Positions 1 through 16,502 are shown, counted from the stretch's first letter. The stretch is DNA of 30,195 nucleotides from Armadillidium nasatum (GCA_009176605.1 SEYY01006942.1:1-30195); one strand, 5' to 3'. Notes: a model not told the origin generated them from the letters alone. Numbers and translations are program-made.

Positions 1-107
1 CCAGGAAGCAGTTTTATAATTACATTCCAGAGCAAGATTCAATTAATGTTCTATGAAGCTGCTGCTGAAGCAGAAGAGCCCAAAGCACTCGGCAGAGTCA
101 TTTCGTA
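1..107 (+). CDS. possible internal or terminal exon, unrecognised protein
   Basis: Frame 1 is open from the window edge for 35 codons. It reads as ordinary protein, including FYEAAAEAEEPKALGRVIS, and ends either at the TAA at 106-108 or at a splice donor (GTAAGC) beginning at about 105. An alanine- and glutamate-rich helix-like stretch is visible. I do not recognise the family. It would belong to a plus-strand gene entering from the left. The opposite strand here belongs to the intron of the zinc-finger gene whose first exon is at 368-445. It could also be chance, because the run is short. Confidence 0.3.
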
Positions 108-242
108 AGCTTATCTTTAACACACTGAATTTCAGAGTAAGTCACACTCAAAAACTCAAAAGTAAAAAAAATACTTCAAAACCTATAATGGCAATTACTG
201 GAATAAAGAATGTTCTTTATACTACCTACCTAAAAAAGCAAA

Positions 243-362
<120 letters not shown>

Positions 363-367
363 ATCAC

Positions 368-445
368 CTGAGAATCTTGTTGATAAGAGTCATATTCCAA
401 GTCTAACTCTTCTTCTTTTACTTCAATTTTACATTTGAAATCCAT
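368..445 (-). CDS. first coding exon of a C2H2-type zinc-finger paralogue (partial gene)
   Basis: The minus strand reads ATG then 26 codons, [20 protein letters not shown] followed by YQQDSQ, ending in CAG and then the donor GTGATA. The length (78 nt, phase 0) and 19 of 26 residues match the first exon of the gene at 23665-23742. The 5-prime flank is also alike (both have AATATTAAAATG at the start codon). The peptide is acidic and carries VKEE, a possible SUMO site. In the sister gene this segment leads into a zinc-finger array, so I infer the same here, with later exons left of position 1. No finger exon is seen in this fragment itself. Some of these first exons could be orphaned duplicates. 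Confidence 0.6.
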
Positions 446-1020
446 TTTAATATTTATTTTAATGAAAAAAATTTTCTAAATGATTAACAAACTGAGAAGA
501 GAAAATGGAAAAAAAATAAGAACACCTCTAGAAATTTTCATACTAATTTAAATTTAAAATTAAAACCAAAGTCAGGAAGAAATTTGTTAAATATTTCACC
601 TTTTGTATTAGAATTGAATTATTTCTTAAAATTCTTTCATTGCAAATAAATGTTCAGAACATGTAAAAACATAAGAAAAATAGCAACAACAAAAAGCCAT
701 AAGGGCCTATCAAGACTGTCCCAGTCAAACTAAAGTAGACAATTTGCTTACCTAAACACATGCAAAATATATATCCCAGAACACACAATATTTGGATTAA
801 ATACGCAAAGTCAAACCAAAGATTTCTTCAACATACAATTCTCAAAGTGAAAGTAAACACACACACCAACTACAAATACCAAAACTACAGCTACATCACA
901 TGCAAACTACGTGCTGCAATTCATTTGATTAGACTAGGTCATTCATACTGTATGGAGAGTAGCTGTAATAACTATAATTCCCACAAATTGGCTTAGTAAT
1001 GATATATAATGCAAAGAGCA
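446..1020. other. non-coding, 5-prime flank of the zinc-finger paralogue
   Basis: The first 150 bases (446-600) align loosely with 23743-23900, the flank of the other first exon, so the duplication was larger than the exon. From 600 to 1020 I see only A+T-rich DNA. No TATA box or initiator could be picked out with confidence. Confidence 0.5.
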
Positions 1021-1034
1021 CCCATATACCTATC

Positions 1035-1800
1035 CAATCTTTTCTTAAATGCTGGAAGCGATTTCAACAACTTTCTGTGTCAAACCATTACAAAAATTAA
1101 CTACACTGAATGGGTAATTTTGAATTTTCATATTGTGACCTCTGGTTTCTCTTCAATGTTCTACTAAGAATTTATTAACTTCAATATTATTAAAAATCAT
1201 AATTATTTTGTAAACTTGTACAATATCCTCTCCAAGAAATCACCTTTCTACAGAAAACATTCCTAACTCCTTCAGCCTCTCCTCATAACTCTTACTCTCA
1301 AGGCCAGAAATCATTCTTGAGGATCTATGTTACTCTCTTTCCATCATAAATATACATTTTCTTAAATAAAGGACCTAAACTTGTGATGAATACTAGAATA
1401 CTGACCTAACATACCTATTACATAATTTACTTATAATTTTTTTATTTTTGTAATCAACATGGTGATTTATTAAATTTTTATACCTAAAATCTTTTTTTTT
1501 TTTTTTTTTTAAATTTGGTTAATTTCCTTACTTTTATGTAATGATTCGCCACTTTCAAATAAATACTAATAATCATACCCAAATATTGTTCTTGGTTCAC
1601 AAACTCGAGCCAACCTCTATTCAAGTAAATTACATGAATAGCATTACACTTTTCACTATTACTCATAAAATTCATTTGTCACTTATCCACACATCCAAGA
1701 AGTCTATCTAGATTATTTTTAGGCTTAATAAATCTGTTGTTACTTCTCACAGACGAAGCCACCATCATCTGCAAACTTGGAAACCTTACATTTCATTCAT
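1035..1800 (-). mobile_element. LINE-A: decayed non-LTR retrotransposon, C-terminal half of reverse transcriptase
   Basis: The minus strand first gives the reverse-transcriptase catalytic box as VSKFADDGG (FADD at 1764-1775). A LDRLLGCVDK.QMNF segment follows, then SEKCNAIHV, and later ESKSYEERLKELGMFSVER (about 1240-1310) and RGHNMKIQN (about 1110-1140), ending in the LTQKVVE region near 1070. This order matches the palm-to-C-terminus part of CR1/Jockey-group ORF2 proteins, in which the aspartates bind the catalytic metals. At least four in-frame stops, a frameshift and a T-run at 1491-1510 interrupt it, so it is dead. No endonuclease part is seen. Family assignment beyond non-LTR LINE is inference from remembered family patterns. 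Confidence 0.8.
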
Positions 1801-1939
1801 GAGATGCTGAAATGCATTGCACATATTATATTAAAATATATTCTTTGACTGTCTTTCATTTTTATAAAATATTTGAATACCAGGTCGAAATATCTGTCCT
1901 TAGACCATTCCTTATTTTCTGCATTTTTTTTTTTTTTTT

Positions 1940-2095
1940 TTTAGTTTACACAGCATTTACCAGGTTAGGCCTATTAGCTTCAAGTCAAGGTTAGGTTAAA
2001 TTGAAAGTTTGTTAAATCCAACGAAGTATTTCAACCTTGATTTGAAGGGTAAATCCACGACTACAGCCAGCTAATAGAAATAACATGACTGTCTC
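1940..2095. mobile_element. diverged copy of the foldback element also found at 26521-26778
   Basis: An inverted pair is visible: CTATTAGCTTCAAGTCAAGG at about 1970-1990 against CCTTGATTTGAAGGG with AGCTAATAG at about 2035-2083. The inner arm (TTTACCCTTCAAATCAAGG on the minus strand) resembles the TTTACCCTTTAAGCCAAG arm of the element near 26.6 kb, and both have GGTTAGGCCTA or GGTTAGTCCTA outside it. It looks like a short non-autonomous element without coding capacity. Confidence 0.45.
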
Positions 2096-2770
2096 TCTTT
2101 AACTCAAAAAAAAATAAAAAAAAAAAAATAATGCTAAATTTTAACAAACTAACACTAAAGACAAATATAGAAATAAAAGAACAATCCCTTCACCATTCGG
2201 AGTAAACATTATTTTTTCTTATTTTTATTTTAAATTTTACTATTCCGCACTTGAATGATATATGTAATGCATTTCATCATATTTTGTCTTTATATTTTTA
2301 ATATGATGAAAAGTAAAGACTCATGGTCATAGACTAAACTTTTTCCCTTATGTGCCTATATGACTTTTCCTTTTTTTTCTAATTCCATGAATTCTAAAAA
2401 AATTGAATGACACACAATAACTGAAAAGTAAATTGATTACAACATGTGCATTCTGTTTCAAGTTCAATTTTCAAACAAGAGTACACTGATGAAACACAAC
2501 AGAATTAGGCAGCTATGGTTAATAGTCCGGTGCTGCCTGACGACCATTAAACTCCTACAAGTAACAAGCAAGTAAATTTAGACAATTAAATTCTATTATA
2601 AGGAAATCGTGTGGTGAACACTGCACTATGAAAATGTCCCAGCATGAAGAACCACAGGCAGATGTCTTTGCCTACAATAGCCAACCCAAAGGTTATAAAA
2701 TTTTAACAGCACCAAAACCAAAACATTTTAAATGGAGGCCTAGTTTATGCTTAGGACTTATTTACTGTCG
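2096..2770. other. no gene recognised
   Basis: A+T-rich DNA with several A and T runs. A short open frame starts at 2628 but shows no family likeness and runs into transposon ends, so I do not call it. Confidence 0.5.
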
Positions 2771-2771
2771 G

Positions 2772-3320
<549 letters not shown>

Positions 3321-3365
3321 TAGAACCTGCCTCAAAGTATAGGAGTGTTCCACAGTCATGATTAT

Positions 3366-3593
3366 TTAAAGATCTTGAAGATTGCTAAAATGAAATATTT
3401 CATGAATCGTGTTCCAAGAGATTCGCTGCAGTAATTTTCTGCTCGCGGCAGCGAAAATTAAAGAATTAATGGGTTTGTTCTATGGTCAATATTCTTCAAG
3501 GGATTTAAAGATTGCTATAGAGAAGGGTCCCATGAATCGTATCCCACAAGTTTCATTGCAATAATTTCCTGTTCGCAGCTGCGAAAATTGAAG
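3366..3593. repeat. two-copy tandem duplication, about 130-bp period
   Basis: Segments 3366-3462 and 3496-3593 align along their length. Shared blocks include AAAGATTGCT, CATGAATCGT, the TTTCTGCTCGC/TTCCTGTTCGC pair and CAGCGAAAATT/CTGCGAAAATT. Each copy contains a small palindrome around GCTCGCGGCAGC or GTTCGCAGCTGC. I see no open frame across both copies. Confidence 0.75.
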
Positions 3594-3765
3594 ATAGAAA
3601 TTTCTACCTTCAGTTTTCTCTGCTGAGAGCAGAAATGGTCACATGATTTAAACAGCAAGAAGGAATTAGGCCAACGATTTCTTTTAGAATAAATCTTTTG
3701 TAAATATTTTTAAATGATTTGCAAATTATTACGGATAATTATTTTATTTTATGAATGATCTTAAG

Positions 3766-4165
3766 ACTCCCTTCTAGAAGCAAAGACTCTGTTCCTATTC
3801 ATAGATTTTAAGACTCCCTCCTAGAAGCAAAGAGTATGTTCCCATTCATAAACTCCGTCCTCGAAGCAAAGACTTTGTTCATATTCATAGATTTTAAGTC
3901 TCCCTCCTAGAAGCAAAGAGTATGTTCCCATTCATAAACTCCGTCCTCGAAGCAAAGACTATGTTCCCACTCACAGAATTAAGACTGTCCTCGAAGCAAA
4001 GACTTTGTTCATATTCATACATTTTAAGACTCCCTCCTAGAAGCAAAGGCTCTGTTACTATTCATAAACTTTATACTCCGTCCTCGAAGCAAAGGCTATG
4101 TTCCCACTAATAGAATTAAAACTGTCCTAGAAGCAAAGACTCTGTTCATATTCACAGATTTTAGG
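3766..4165. repeat. minisatellite, nine units of 38-47 bp
   Basis: Nine tandem units share the core TCGAAGCAAAGACT or CTAGAAGCAAAGACT followed by TTGTTCATATTCATAGA. Two main forms alternate: CTCCCTCCTAGAAGCAAAG and CTCCGTCCTCGAAGCAAAG. A shorter ACTGTCCTCGAAG variant appears at units 6 and 9. The alternation suggests that two-unit blocks duplicated together. No convincing protein is encoded. Confidence 0.9.
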
Positions 4166-4507
<342 letters not shown>

Positions 4508-4660
4508 ATTTTTACTTTCGTTGCTTTTAGTTTCATTTTCTCTTTTTCCTTAGTTTACCATTTAATTGTTAGTTTTCTATATTTAAAAGAGAAAATGGAA
4601 TTAAATGATAAACTAAAGTAAAAAAAGAAAATGGAATTAAACAATGAACTAAGTAAAAAG

Positions 4661-4853
<193 letters not shown>

Positions 4854-4879
4854 ATCTTTTTAATTAGTTCATTGTTTAA

Positions 4880-6970
<2,091 letters not shown>

Positions 6971-7045
6971 TTTAAATTTTGGGAGTGTACAAATGAATGT
7001 AATTTGAACGGAAACTTAAGAAGACACATGAAAGATATAGAATGA
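6971..7045 (+). pseudogene. relic of a C2H2 zinc finger
   Basis: Twenty-four codons then TGA read FKFWECTNECNLNGNLRRHM, then KDIE. Compare finger 4 of the gene at 12315-13277, FKCCECTYECNRKENLKRHM. The first zinc-binding cysteine has become phenylalanine and the second histidine is lost, so it cannot fold as a finger. Its position just before LINE-C debris in the same orientation is echoed near 10.9 kb. Confidence 0.65.
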
Positions 7046-7280
7046 ATTGGCTTAAAAAGTGCCAAATATATATTACATTTGTTCTACATGGATGATTGAA
7101 AATTGTATGCCCCAAATAGACAAGGAAAGACCTTCAAACAAATAGAGGTCGTTAAGAAGTTCTCTATTTAAAGAGAAGGAAAGCATATATTAAGATCAGA
7201 GGAAACATTGAATGCAATAATTACATTCGAATGTATGACAGAGGAACATTTATTTACGGGAGGCTCAACCCGACCTGTGA
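7046..7280 (+). mobile_element. LINE-C fragment: reverse-transcriptase catalytic region
   Basis: One frame gives HLFYMDD, stop, KLYAPNRQGKTFKQIEVVKK (about 7076-7170). This is the palm motif FYMDDLKLYA of a non-LTR family found in many invertebrates and fish, with the leucine codon changed to TGA at 7097-7099 (YMDD at 7085-7096). A second frame continues with IKIRGNIECNNYIRMYDRG (about 7190-7250). Stops and a frameshift make it inactive. It seems to be the same family as the fragments at 10496-11770. Confidence 0.65.
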
Positions 7281-7289
7281 GTGTTGGTA

Positions 7290-8280
7290 CATATAATGTT
7301 TTACTACATATTCACCAAATATCGATATATTGTTCACTCCTATATTGAAATGTTTGCAAAATTTTAAAAATTACTCAATCAGTTTGAGAGTTTATGTTTA
7401 ATAGGAACATTTTTTGATGTTATTGAATGATAGTTCACTTCATCTTCTTTTCTGGATTTAAATCTGCATAATTTAATTTCAATATAGAGAAAACAAATGC
7501 TCATTTCTTACTTACAATTACCAGTTTTATTTTGCTACTTTGGCTTTATATATTTAATTGAAGTAATTCTCGAAACTTTTTAAAACTTAAATTTTGTGTT
7601 TTAATTCCTACTTCGTTTTATTTTGGCTGAAAAGTTCGTTGAAGATTTGTCTAACAAAATCAACTTTGCCTGTCTTCAATCTTTTGAATATTTGTTCGAC
7701 AAAAATTGTTCATCTCTTTAGAAATTGACTATTTTTTTGTGAGAGTAAATCTTATGCTGTTGACATAACCGAACATTGTTTTAATGTCCTTTTGGACAGA
7801 CATAAAATCACTTTGAATCTTCATTTAATAAGTCTCTAAAAACATTTTCATTTTGAGGAATAAAAATGTTCTTAAATTTTTGTTCCAAAACCAATTAATT
7901 AAAATAGTTATTGTTCAATGTTGAAAAAATCATGATAATTTAAATCATTTTATTTATTATTTTTATAATCTTTATTTTAATGGTTTGTTTCTTTAGTAAT
8001 TGGACTAAATTATTTTTTTTAATAATCTTTAACATTTATTTGTGCATTTATTTTATTTTAATCTTTGCTAATAATTTTGAGACGAATTTTAGATCGAGTT
8101 TTATGTAATAAGTTTTTAACATTAAAAACTTTATTTCTTAATCAGTTTTAAAGTGGATACAGGTTTGAAAATGTAATTTTCAAATTGTTTATTTTTAGTA
8201 TTAAGATAAGTTTCAATTTTTAATAAAACCTTAAAAATATAATTATTAATACTAACAATTTATTTTTTCTATTACCTTTA
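7290..8280. other. no gene recognised
   Basis: A+T-rich DNA of about 1 kb with stops in all frames. One ATATCGATAT motif at 7320 may be a remnant of a hAT-like end. Nothing else could be supported. Confidence 0.5.
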
Positions 8281-8360
8281 TATGAGGGATATTGATATGT
8301 TGGTCACACTGAGGCCATGCGGGATATATATATTTTTTATTTTTAAAGTTATCACCGTCA

Positions 8361-8560
8361 CTCACGGGCAGAGCCCTATTCAAAGAGTGTGGTTCTTAGA
8401 GAAGGAAATTGAGTTATATGTTATTTCTGACCAAGTTGATAAGTTACACACGTTATTTGGGCTTTGGATAGGGAAGCCCTGCTCAGGTACAGCCCATTCA
8501 AGTATATTTTTGATAACCGGTGGGCGTGGTTTCGAATCCTTGATTGGCAGACCTTCTCTA
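8361..8560 (-). mobile_element. decayed SINE, minus strand
   Basis: On the minus strand GGATTCGAAACC (about 8524-8536) resembles a degenerate B box. Downstream, GAATAGGGCTCTGCCCGTGAG (the last 21 bases before 8361) matches GAATAGAGCAATGCCCGTGAG in the 3-prime part of the SINE at 24484-24660 with three differences. An A-rich run follows. An A box is not clear. Confidence 0.45.
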
Positions 8561-8689
8561 TAGAAGCAATTTAGAGAGAATATGATATTGTTTGTGTTGG
8601 AATAGCATGGAATGTTTTAAGTGTTGCAATATACTAGTATAGAGGTTAGCGTAATAATACACCTTGCCGTGAACTGTAAATAATAAATT

Positions 8690-8855
8690 AACAACAAAAT
8701 TCCCTACTAACAACAATTTTTTGTCCGTTCAGATATCTGGATCGGAGGTTCGAACCTCGATTTGTAGCAGTACACACGCGAGGGCGAGGGGCGAACATTG
8801 TTCCTATAAGACAGAGATAAACTGAATTAACCCACTGAGCTACCTTGAACTTTTA
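8690..8855 (-). mobile_element. tRNA-derived SINE, minus strand
   Basis: The minus strand has a perfect RNA polymerase III A box, TAGCTCAGTGGG (8831-8842). A B box, GGTTCGAACC, lies at 8747-8756. The 75-base separation is longer than in a tRNA, and no cloverleaf forms, so this is a SINE or tRNA relic rather than a tRNA gene. Its 5-prime end lies next to a TA tract. Confidence 0.6.
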
Positions 8856-8863
8856 CTTATTTA

Positions 8864-8989
<126 letters not shown>

Positions 8990-10010
8990 ACAAGTACCTA
9001 AATAGTTTTAAATTTCATGTTGACAATTTATTTCTTTTTGGTCATGTTGCATGCACCCTTTAACATACATGAATATTAAATGGGATTAAAAAAAAATATA
9101 TATAAGAACTCTCTCTCCACTCGTATTCAATTGAAGGAGAACTATCGTTAAACTTTCGAAACTTGGCAATTCTTTTTTTTTTTCCTGATCTAAGAATGTA
9201 ATTGGTTCTATTTTTTCAACTATTTCGTCTGAATATTGTTACAAATCGCAAGACTGAAGAGTTTGTGAGGACGACCCATGTAGTATTTCTCTTTCTAAAT
9301 CAAAGAACAAATCACGCGTGTCTCATTTGAATACAATCATTGTTCTTGTTTCAAACTATGGGAATCTAGGAAAAATGACATTAAAAACCAATCCATTTGT
9401 GAAATTTTCATCCCGACTACCAAAAATGCAGAAAAGTTTGTGAACAATATGAAAACGGTGAATGATTAGTCATAAGTCTATTAAATTGATCAATGTTTTC
9501 TGAAGAAGAAATACTACTTCTTACTTTACAAATCAATCAATTAAAGTTTCAAATATTAAAAAATGTCTGAAATGAAAAGTTAACTGAAGGAGGGTGTCGA
9601 TTTTGGTATAATGTATAAACGCTGTAACTACAAAATTGAAATACACTGCACGTATTTCAAGTACTTATTAATTAGCCATTTGAAAGTATATAATTATGAT
9701 TTTTGACTTTTAAATTACTTGTAACTTTTGAATTGGTTATAAGGCATTTAAATTTGGTGAACTTTTATTCAGTACAGATTAAGGACTATAGAATTGAGTT
9801 TATGGCAACTGATGTTATCAAAAGAACAGATTTGCATTCATCACTCATCTAAACTAAAGATTTAATTAGTTCCTTTTTCATTATTTAATAAAAGATTTAA
9901 ACATTTTAAAAAGATTTAATATGAAAATGGTTTAGACTTAAAATAATCTTTGAATTAGATTACATTATAAAAGAATTGGTAAAAGTATTGATAATCTCAT
10001 TATTATTTGG
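8990..10010. other. no gene recognised
   Basis: About 1 kb of moderately A+T-rich DNA without an open frame or repeat that I can name. Confidence 0.5.
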
Positions 10011-10011
10011 A

Positions 10012-10064
10012 CCTCTCCTTGAAATGGGCAAAGCCCGTGAGATTTTAAGACTTTTTATAAAGTA
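10012..10064 (+). mobile_element. 3-prime fragment of the 24.5-kb SINE family
   Basis: CCTCTCCTTGAAATGGGC followed by AAAGCCCGTGAG and ACTTTTTATAAA aligns with 24588-24633, the tail of the SINE with CCTCTCCTCGAATAGAGC and ATGCCCGTGAG. The tRNA-like head is absent. Confidence 0.7.
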
Positions 10065-10495
10065 AAACGCCAAAATTACCTTTCGAATTGCGAGTGACAC
10101 CTTCATCAGTTTCCGTTTTGTGTTAAAAGTTTAATTAATTTGAAGTTACATTAGTTAATAAACATATGGAATTAAATTTAAGAATTAAACAGAGTTTTCA
10201 AAGTCTTCATTTATTCATTATTTTGGTATAATAAAAGCAATTTAATTTAATTGTGATAATAAATTATTAATGTAAAAGTTACTAAACCATTTGCTTCAAG
10301 ATCCTTTCCTAGACCAATTCTTTAATTTCAAAGACATTTTATCCTAATATTTTCCACCGGTATCTTCTCCTTCCTTTAATTAAATTTTATTTCATTTATT
10401 TTGATGGTTAAGTATGTGTGTCTTTTTACATAATCTAAAGTGTTTCACTTTGTACATGTTATGCCTTTCAGTGTATGTACTTCTCTTCAGGAGAA
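10065..10495. other. no gene recognised
   Basis: A+T-rich spacer between the SINE fragment and LINE-C debris. No open frame worth calling. Confidence 0.5.
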
Positions 10496-10850
10496 TTTCA
10501 CGTGCAAATAAAATGTGGCACAGTTTCTGAATATGAATGGCAGAGTCCTATAAGTTCATCTTGTGCATCCATAATTGATCTTTTTTCCTCGGCTTGCAAT
10601 GTTCCAACACTGAATATTTCAACTGATTTCTTCTTACCTAAGATTTTCTTAAATTCTTTAGTGATTACTGGTCTCCTCCATTGGTCTATATATTTCGCTT
10701 GCATCTCTAATTCAAATTTATTTTTCCAAAACTGATTTTTCCCTCCTGCCTCTTTTTAATCCACCTTTGGACTATATTCAATCCTGATATTCTACATATT
10801 CATGTAGTCTATCTTCTTTTTCATTATCGATGGTTTACTTTTTCGTGTTC
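10496..10850 (-). mobile_element. LINE-C fragment, C-terminal linker of reverse transcriptase
   Basis: The minus strand reads GKNQFWKNKFELEMQAKYID, then QWRRPVITKEF, then VGTLQAEEKRSIMDAQDELI (about 10540-10745). This resembles the region of R2-like non-LTR proteins with W-R-x-x-P/L followed by T-L-K-x-E-T-E and A-A-Q-D-Q-A-L, which lies just before the C-terminal zinc knuckle. The open stretch is 68 codons and then decays. In the protein this part should precede the segment at 11590-11735, yet on the minus strand it comes after it. So either the element is rearranged or two copies are present. Confidence 0.6.
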
Positions 10851-10940
10851 ATAAACCCATTGGAGAAAGCTGTTATCTGCACCCTCCAGATACTGTCCCA
10901 GCACCACCATTACTTCTTTTGTAGATGTTATCTATCAATC

Positions 10941-11018
10941 CTAATTTCGATGAAGAAGCATGTGTCTTTTTAAGTTTCTTTTCACATTACATTCAGAGTA
11001 ACACTCTGAACACTTAAA
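10941..11018 (-). pseudogene. relic of a terminal C2H2 zinc finger
   Basis: Twenty-five codons then TAG read FKCSECYSECNVKRNLKRHM then LLHRN. Both cysteines and both histidines of a C2H2 finger are present. It ends in HRN plus stop, like the last finger of the gene at 12315-13277 (ILNHRNL plus stop). It is embedded in LINE-C debris in the same orientation. No other finger is adjacent, so it is probably an exon remnant, although its zinc ligands are intact. Confidence 0.7.
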
Positions 11019-11059
11019 ACAGATTAATTAATTTATTTTTTTTCCATTTTTCCTTTTAT

Positions 11060-11770
11060 TAAGGGCAAATTCTTTTTAAAGTCTCATCCGAACCAGATTC
11101 TTAGGCCTTACGATGATTATTTCTTTATTCTTATTACCTATATCTCAAAGTCATTCATAATATACTAATATTTTTCTTAATCACTATCATGTTCAGTTCT
11201 ATCTTTGAAACCTGAATAGGAGGTATTCTTTTTAGATCTTCAACAAGACTCTTCTTGATAATGCCTCTTCCTCCTACAATGATGGGTACTACCTCTACAT
11301 TCCATGATTCATTTTACCTCTTATTTTAATCTCTGGTACTTAATTTTTTTTCCCTCTCATATACCGATACTCCTCCATCCCATGGTACTCCCACTTCCAC
11401 AATCCAACACTTTTGTTTTATAGTCAACGATTATATCAGATTTATTATTGATTACAATGTTTTCCAAAGGGTATGTTATAGTCATACATTAGTAACACCC
11501 TATTATTTTATTCAGTACAACTGGTAAATCATATTTCTGTCGAAGAATCTGAAATGTATTAGTCAGCATATATTGTTTTATCTTTAGTATTCAACCCTTC
11601 TCCAACAGCACTTCACATTCATTCAGTATATGAACTACTGACTCTTGCCAATTCTTACACATTCGGCATTAGTCTGATGTCTTTTCCCCTTCAATATGTT
11701 TCTTAAACCAGTTGGTTCTTAGTTCTTGATCCTGTGGGATAAGACTACACATTTTGTAAGAATATTTTAT
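11060..11770 (-). mobile_element. LINE-C fragment, C-terminal domain with zinc knuckle
   Basis: On the minus strand QELRTNWFKKHIEGEK (about 11715) leads to CRMC with VVHILNEC (about 11625-11670). This is the C2HC knuckle near the end of non-LTR ORF2 proteins. Further on, DIIVDYKTK (about 11430) and VVPIIVGGRGIIKKSL with IELNMIVI (about 11180-11300) match the terminal domain of this family, whose usual form is VVPVVIGALG. Several stops and frameshifts separate the pieces. The element lies about 300 bp downstream (minus sense) of the last exon of the zinc-finger gene at 12315. Confidence 0.7.
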
Positions 11771-12314
11771 ATTAAAAGAATATAAAAATATTTTTTTTTT
11801 TTGTAATTTAATTTTAAATAATTTATTTACTTTCTAACTTGAACAGTTAAAGTATTACTTCAGGATTTCATTTACGTCAAACTACAAAAAGTGAGTCATC
11901 AATGAATACAAAGTAATTGACACCATTATTAAAATTTTTTACTAATCAAAATCATTTTTTAATTTATTTTATTTTAATTTACAATAATATAAAAAAATCG
12001 TTTTGTAATTCCTTATATAAGTTCTCCTTTATGAAATCAGAGGTCAGAACCTTGACCCATAAGGATTCAGTTATTCTTTGTTTCTCACTTCCCTCTCTCG
12101 CCTTCTTTAATCACATCCTAATACCAATCTTAGGCATAAGTGAAAGTTTATTTAACTTTTTAACTCATATTTTCATTGCACTGCTTATAAACCTTAGAAT
12201 TTCAGGACAAATTTTCTATATTTAAAATTTTTTTTTTTAATTAATGCAAATGTGAGGGACCCTATCCTAAGATTTTTATAAAGTATCCATGTACCTTCTT
12301 GAGGTCTTTGAACA
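11771..12314. other. 3-prime flank of the zinc-finger gene
   Basis: A+T-rich sequence. On the minus strand this is the 3-prime UTR and downstream region. No single polyadenylation signal could be chosen with confidence. A plus-strand open frame of about 100 codons at 11917-12225 is low-complexity F/L/I-rich and I do not believe it. Confidence 0.4.
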
Positions 12315-13277
12315 TCATAAATTACGATGGTTAAGAATGTGTCTTTTTAAGTTACTTTTCTCATTACATTCATAGGAACAGTCGGAACATTTAAATAATT
12401 TTGTATTTTGATGGTTATTAAGCGTGTGTCTTTTTAACCTATCTTTCCGATTACATTCATAGGAACAGTCGGAACATTTAAATAATTTTGTATTTTGATG
12501 GTTATTAAGCGTGTGTCTTTTTAACCTATCTTTCCGATTACATTCATAGGAACAGTGAGAACATTTAAATAACTTTACATCTCTATGAATAAGCATGTGA
12601 CTTATTAAGTTTCCTTTCTTATTACATTCATAGTCGCACTCACAACACTTAAATAACTTTATGTTTTGATGCTTAAGTATGTGTATTTTTAAGTGTTCTT
12701 TCCAATTACATTCATATGTACACTCAGGGCATTTAAATAACTTTACATCTCTATGCAAAAGGACGTGTCTTTTTAAGCTTGATTTCTGATTGCATTCATA
12801 GTTGCACAAAGAACATTTAAATAACTTTGAATTTTGATGCTTAACCATATGTCTTTTTAAGTTTTCTTTCCGATTACATTCATAGGTACACTCACAACAT
12901 TTAAACAACTTTATATTTTCATGACTTAGCAAATGAGCCTTTAAATGATGTTTATAATTAGATTCATAGCTGCACTCAGAACATTTGAACAATTTTGTAT
13001 TGCTGTGAATTAACAAATGATTTTTTAAATTTCCTTTCAAATTACTCCCATAACTGCAAAAATCACATTTATACATTCTTTTGTTGTGTATCTTCAAATG
13101 ACTTTTCAATTCATCTTCGCTTTTAAAACTAAAATTACAAAATTTGCAACTCAGGTTTTCAAGATGACCCTTTTTAATACTTTCATCTTCAATAACCAAA
13201 GTTTGAGGTTCGATTCTTCTTGAACTTCTTTTCTTTTTGGAACCTTTTTCCACTTCAATAACATCGCTAAGGAGTGT
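12315..13277 (-). CDS. C2H2 zinc-finger gene, last coding exon (ten fingers)
   Basis: The exon starts after the acceptor TTAATTGCAG and runs 320 codons to TGA at 12315-12317. A basic KKKRSSRR stretch (exon residues 15-22) is a likely nuclear-localisation signal. Ten C2H2 fingers follow and end in HRNL. Fingers 4-10 share the pattern FKC-x2-C-x-YEC-N, with cysteine at the usual aromatic core position and tyrosine two places earlier, a variant reminiscent of REST-type fingers. Linkers are HQNxKLFKC or HRDVKLFKC, not TGEKP. Fingers 8 and 9 have HX4H spacing and arise from an exact 87-bp duplication (12382-12468 and 12469-12555). The role is presumably sequence-specific DNA binding in the nucleus. 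The target is unknown. It joins exon 2 (20320-20523) in phase 0. Confidence 0.9.
   Translation of the reverse strand, partial: TLLSDVIEVEKGSKKKRSSRRIEPQTLVIEDESIKKGHLENLSCKFCNFSFKSEDELKSHLKIHNKRMYKCDFCSYGSNLKGNLKNHLLIHSNTKLFKCSECSYESNYKHHLKAHLLSHENIKLFKCCECTYECNRKENLKRHMVKHQNSKLFKCSLCNYECNQKSSLKRHVLLHRDVKLFKCPECTYECNWKEHLKIHILKHQNIKLFKCCECDYECNKKGNLISHMLIHRDVKLFKCSHCSYECNRKDRLKRHTLNNHQNTKLFKCSDCSYECNRKDRLKRHTLNNHQNTKLFKCSDCSYECNEKSNLKRHILNHRNL
12382..12555 (-). repeat. exact 87-bp tandem duplication of one zinc finger
   Basis: Copies 12382-12468 and 12469-12555 show no difference by eye, and both encode FKCSDCSYECNRKDRLKRH-type fingers with HX4H spacing (finger 8 begins FKCSHC just upstream). 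The other fingers differ at many positions. This is therefore a very recent duplication or conversion. Confidence 0.85.
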
Positions 13278-13292
13278 CTGCAATTAATATAA

Positions 13293-16495
<3,203 letters not shown>

Positions 16496-16502
16496 ATTAT
16501 TA

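Noticed and set aside
3766..4165. CRISPR array
   Set aside because: Units are contiguous tandem repeats without unique spacers, in an animal-type genome.
8282..8563. 93-codon open frame
   Set aside because: It overlaps the decayed minus-strand SINE and has no domain.
11917..12225. 102-codon plus-strand open frame
   Set aside because: Hydrophobic F/L/I-rich translation of A+T-rich DNA with no family likeness.
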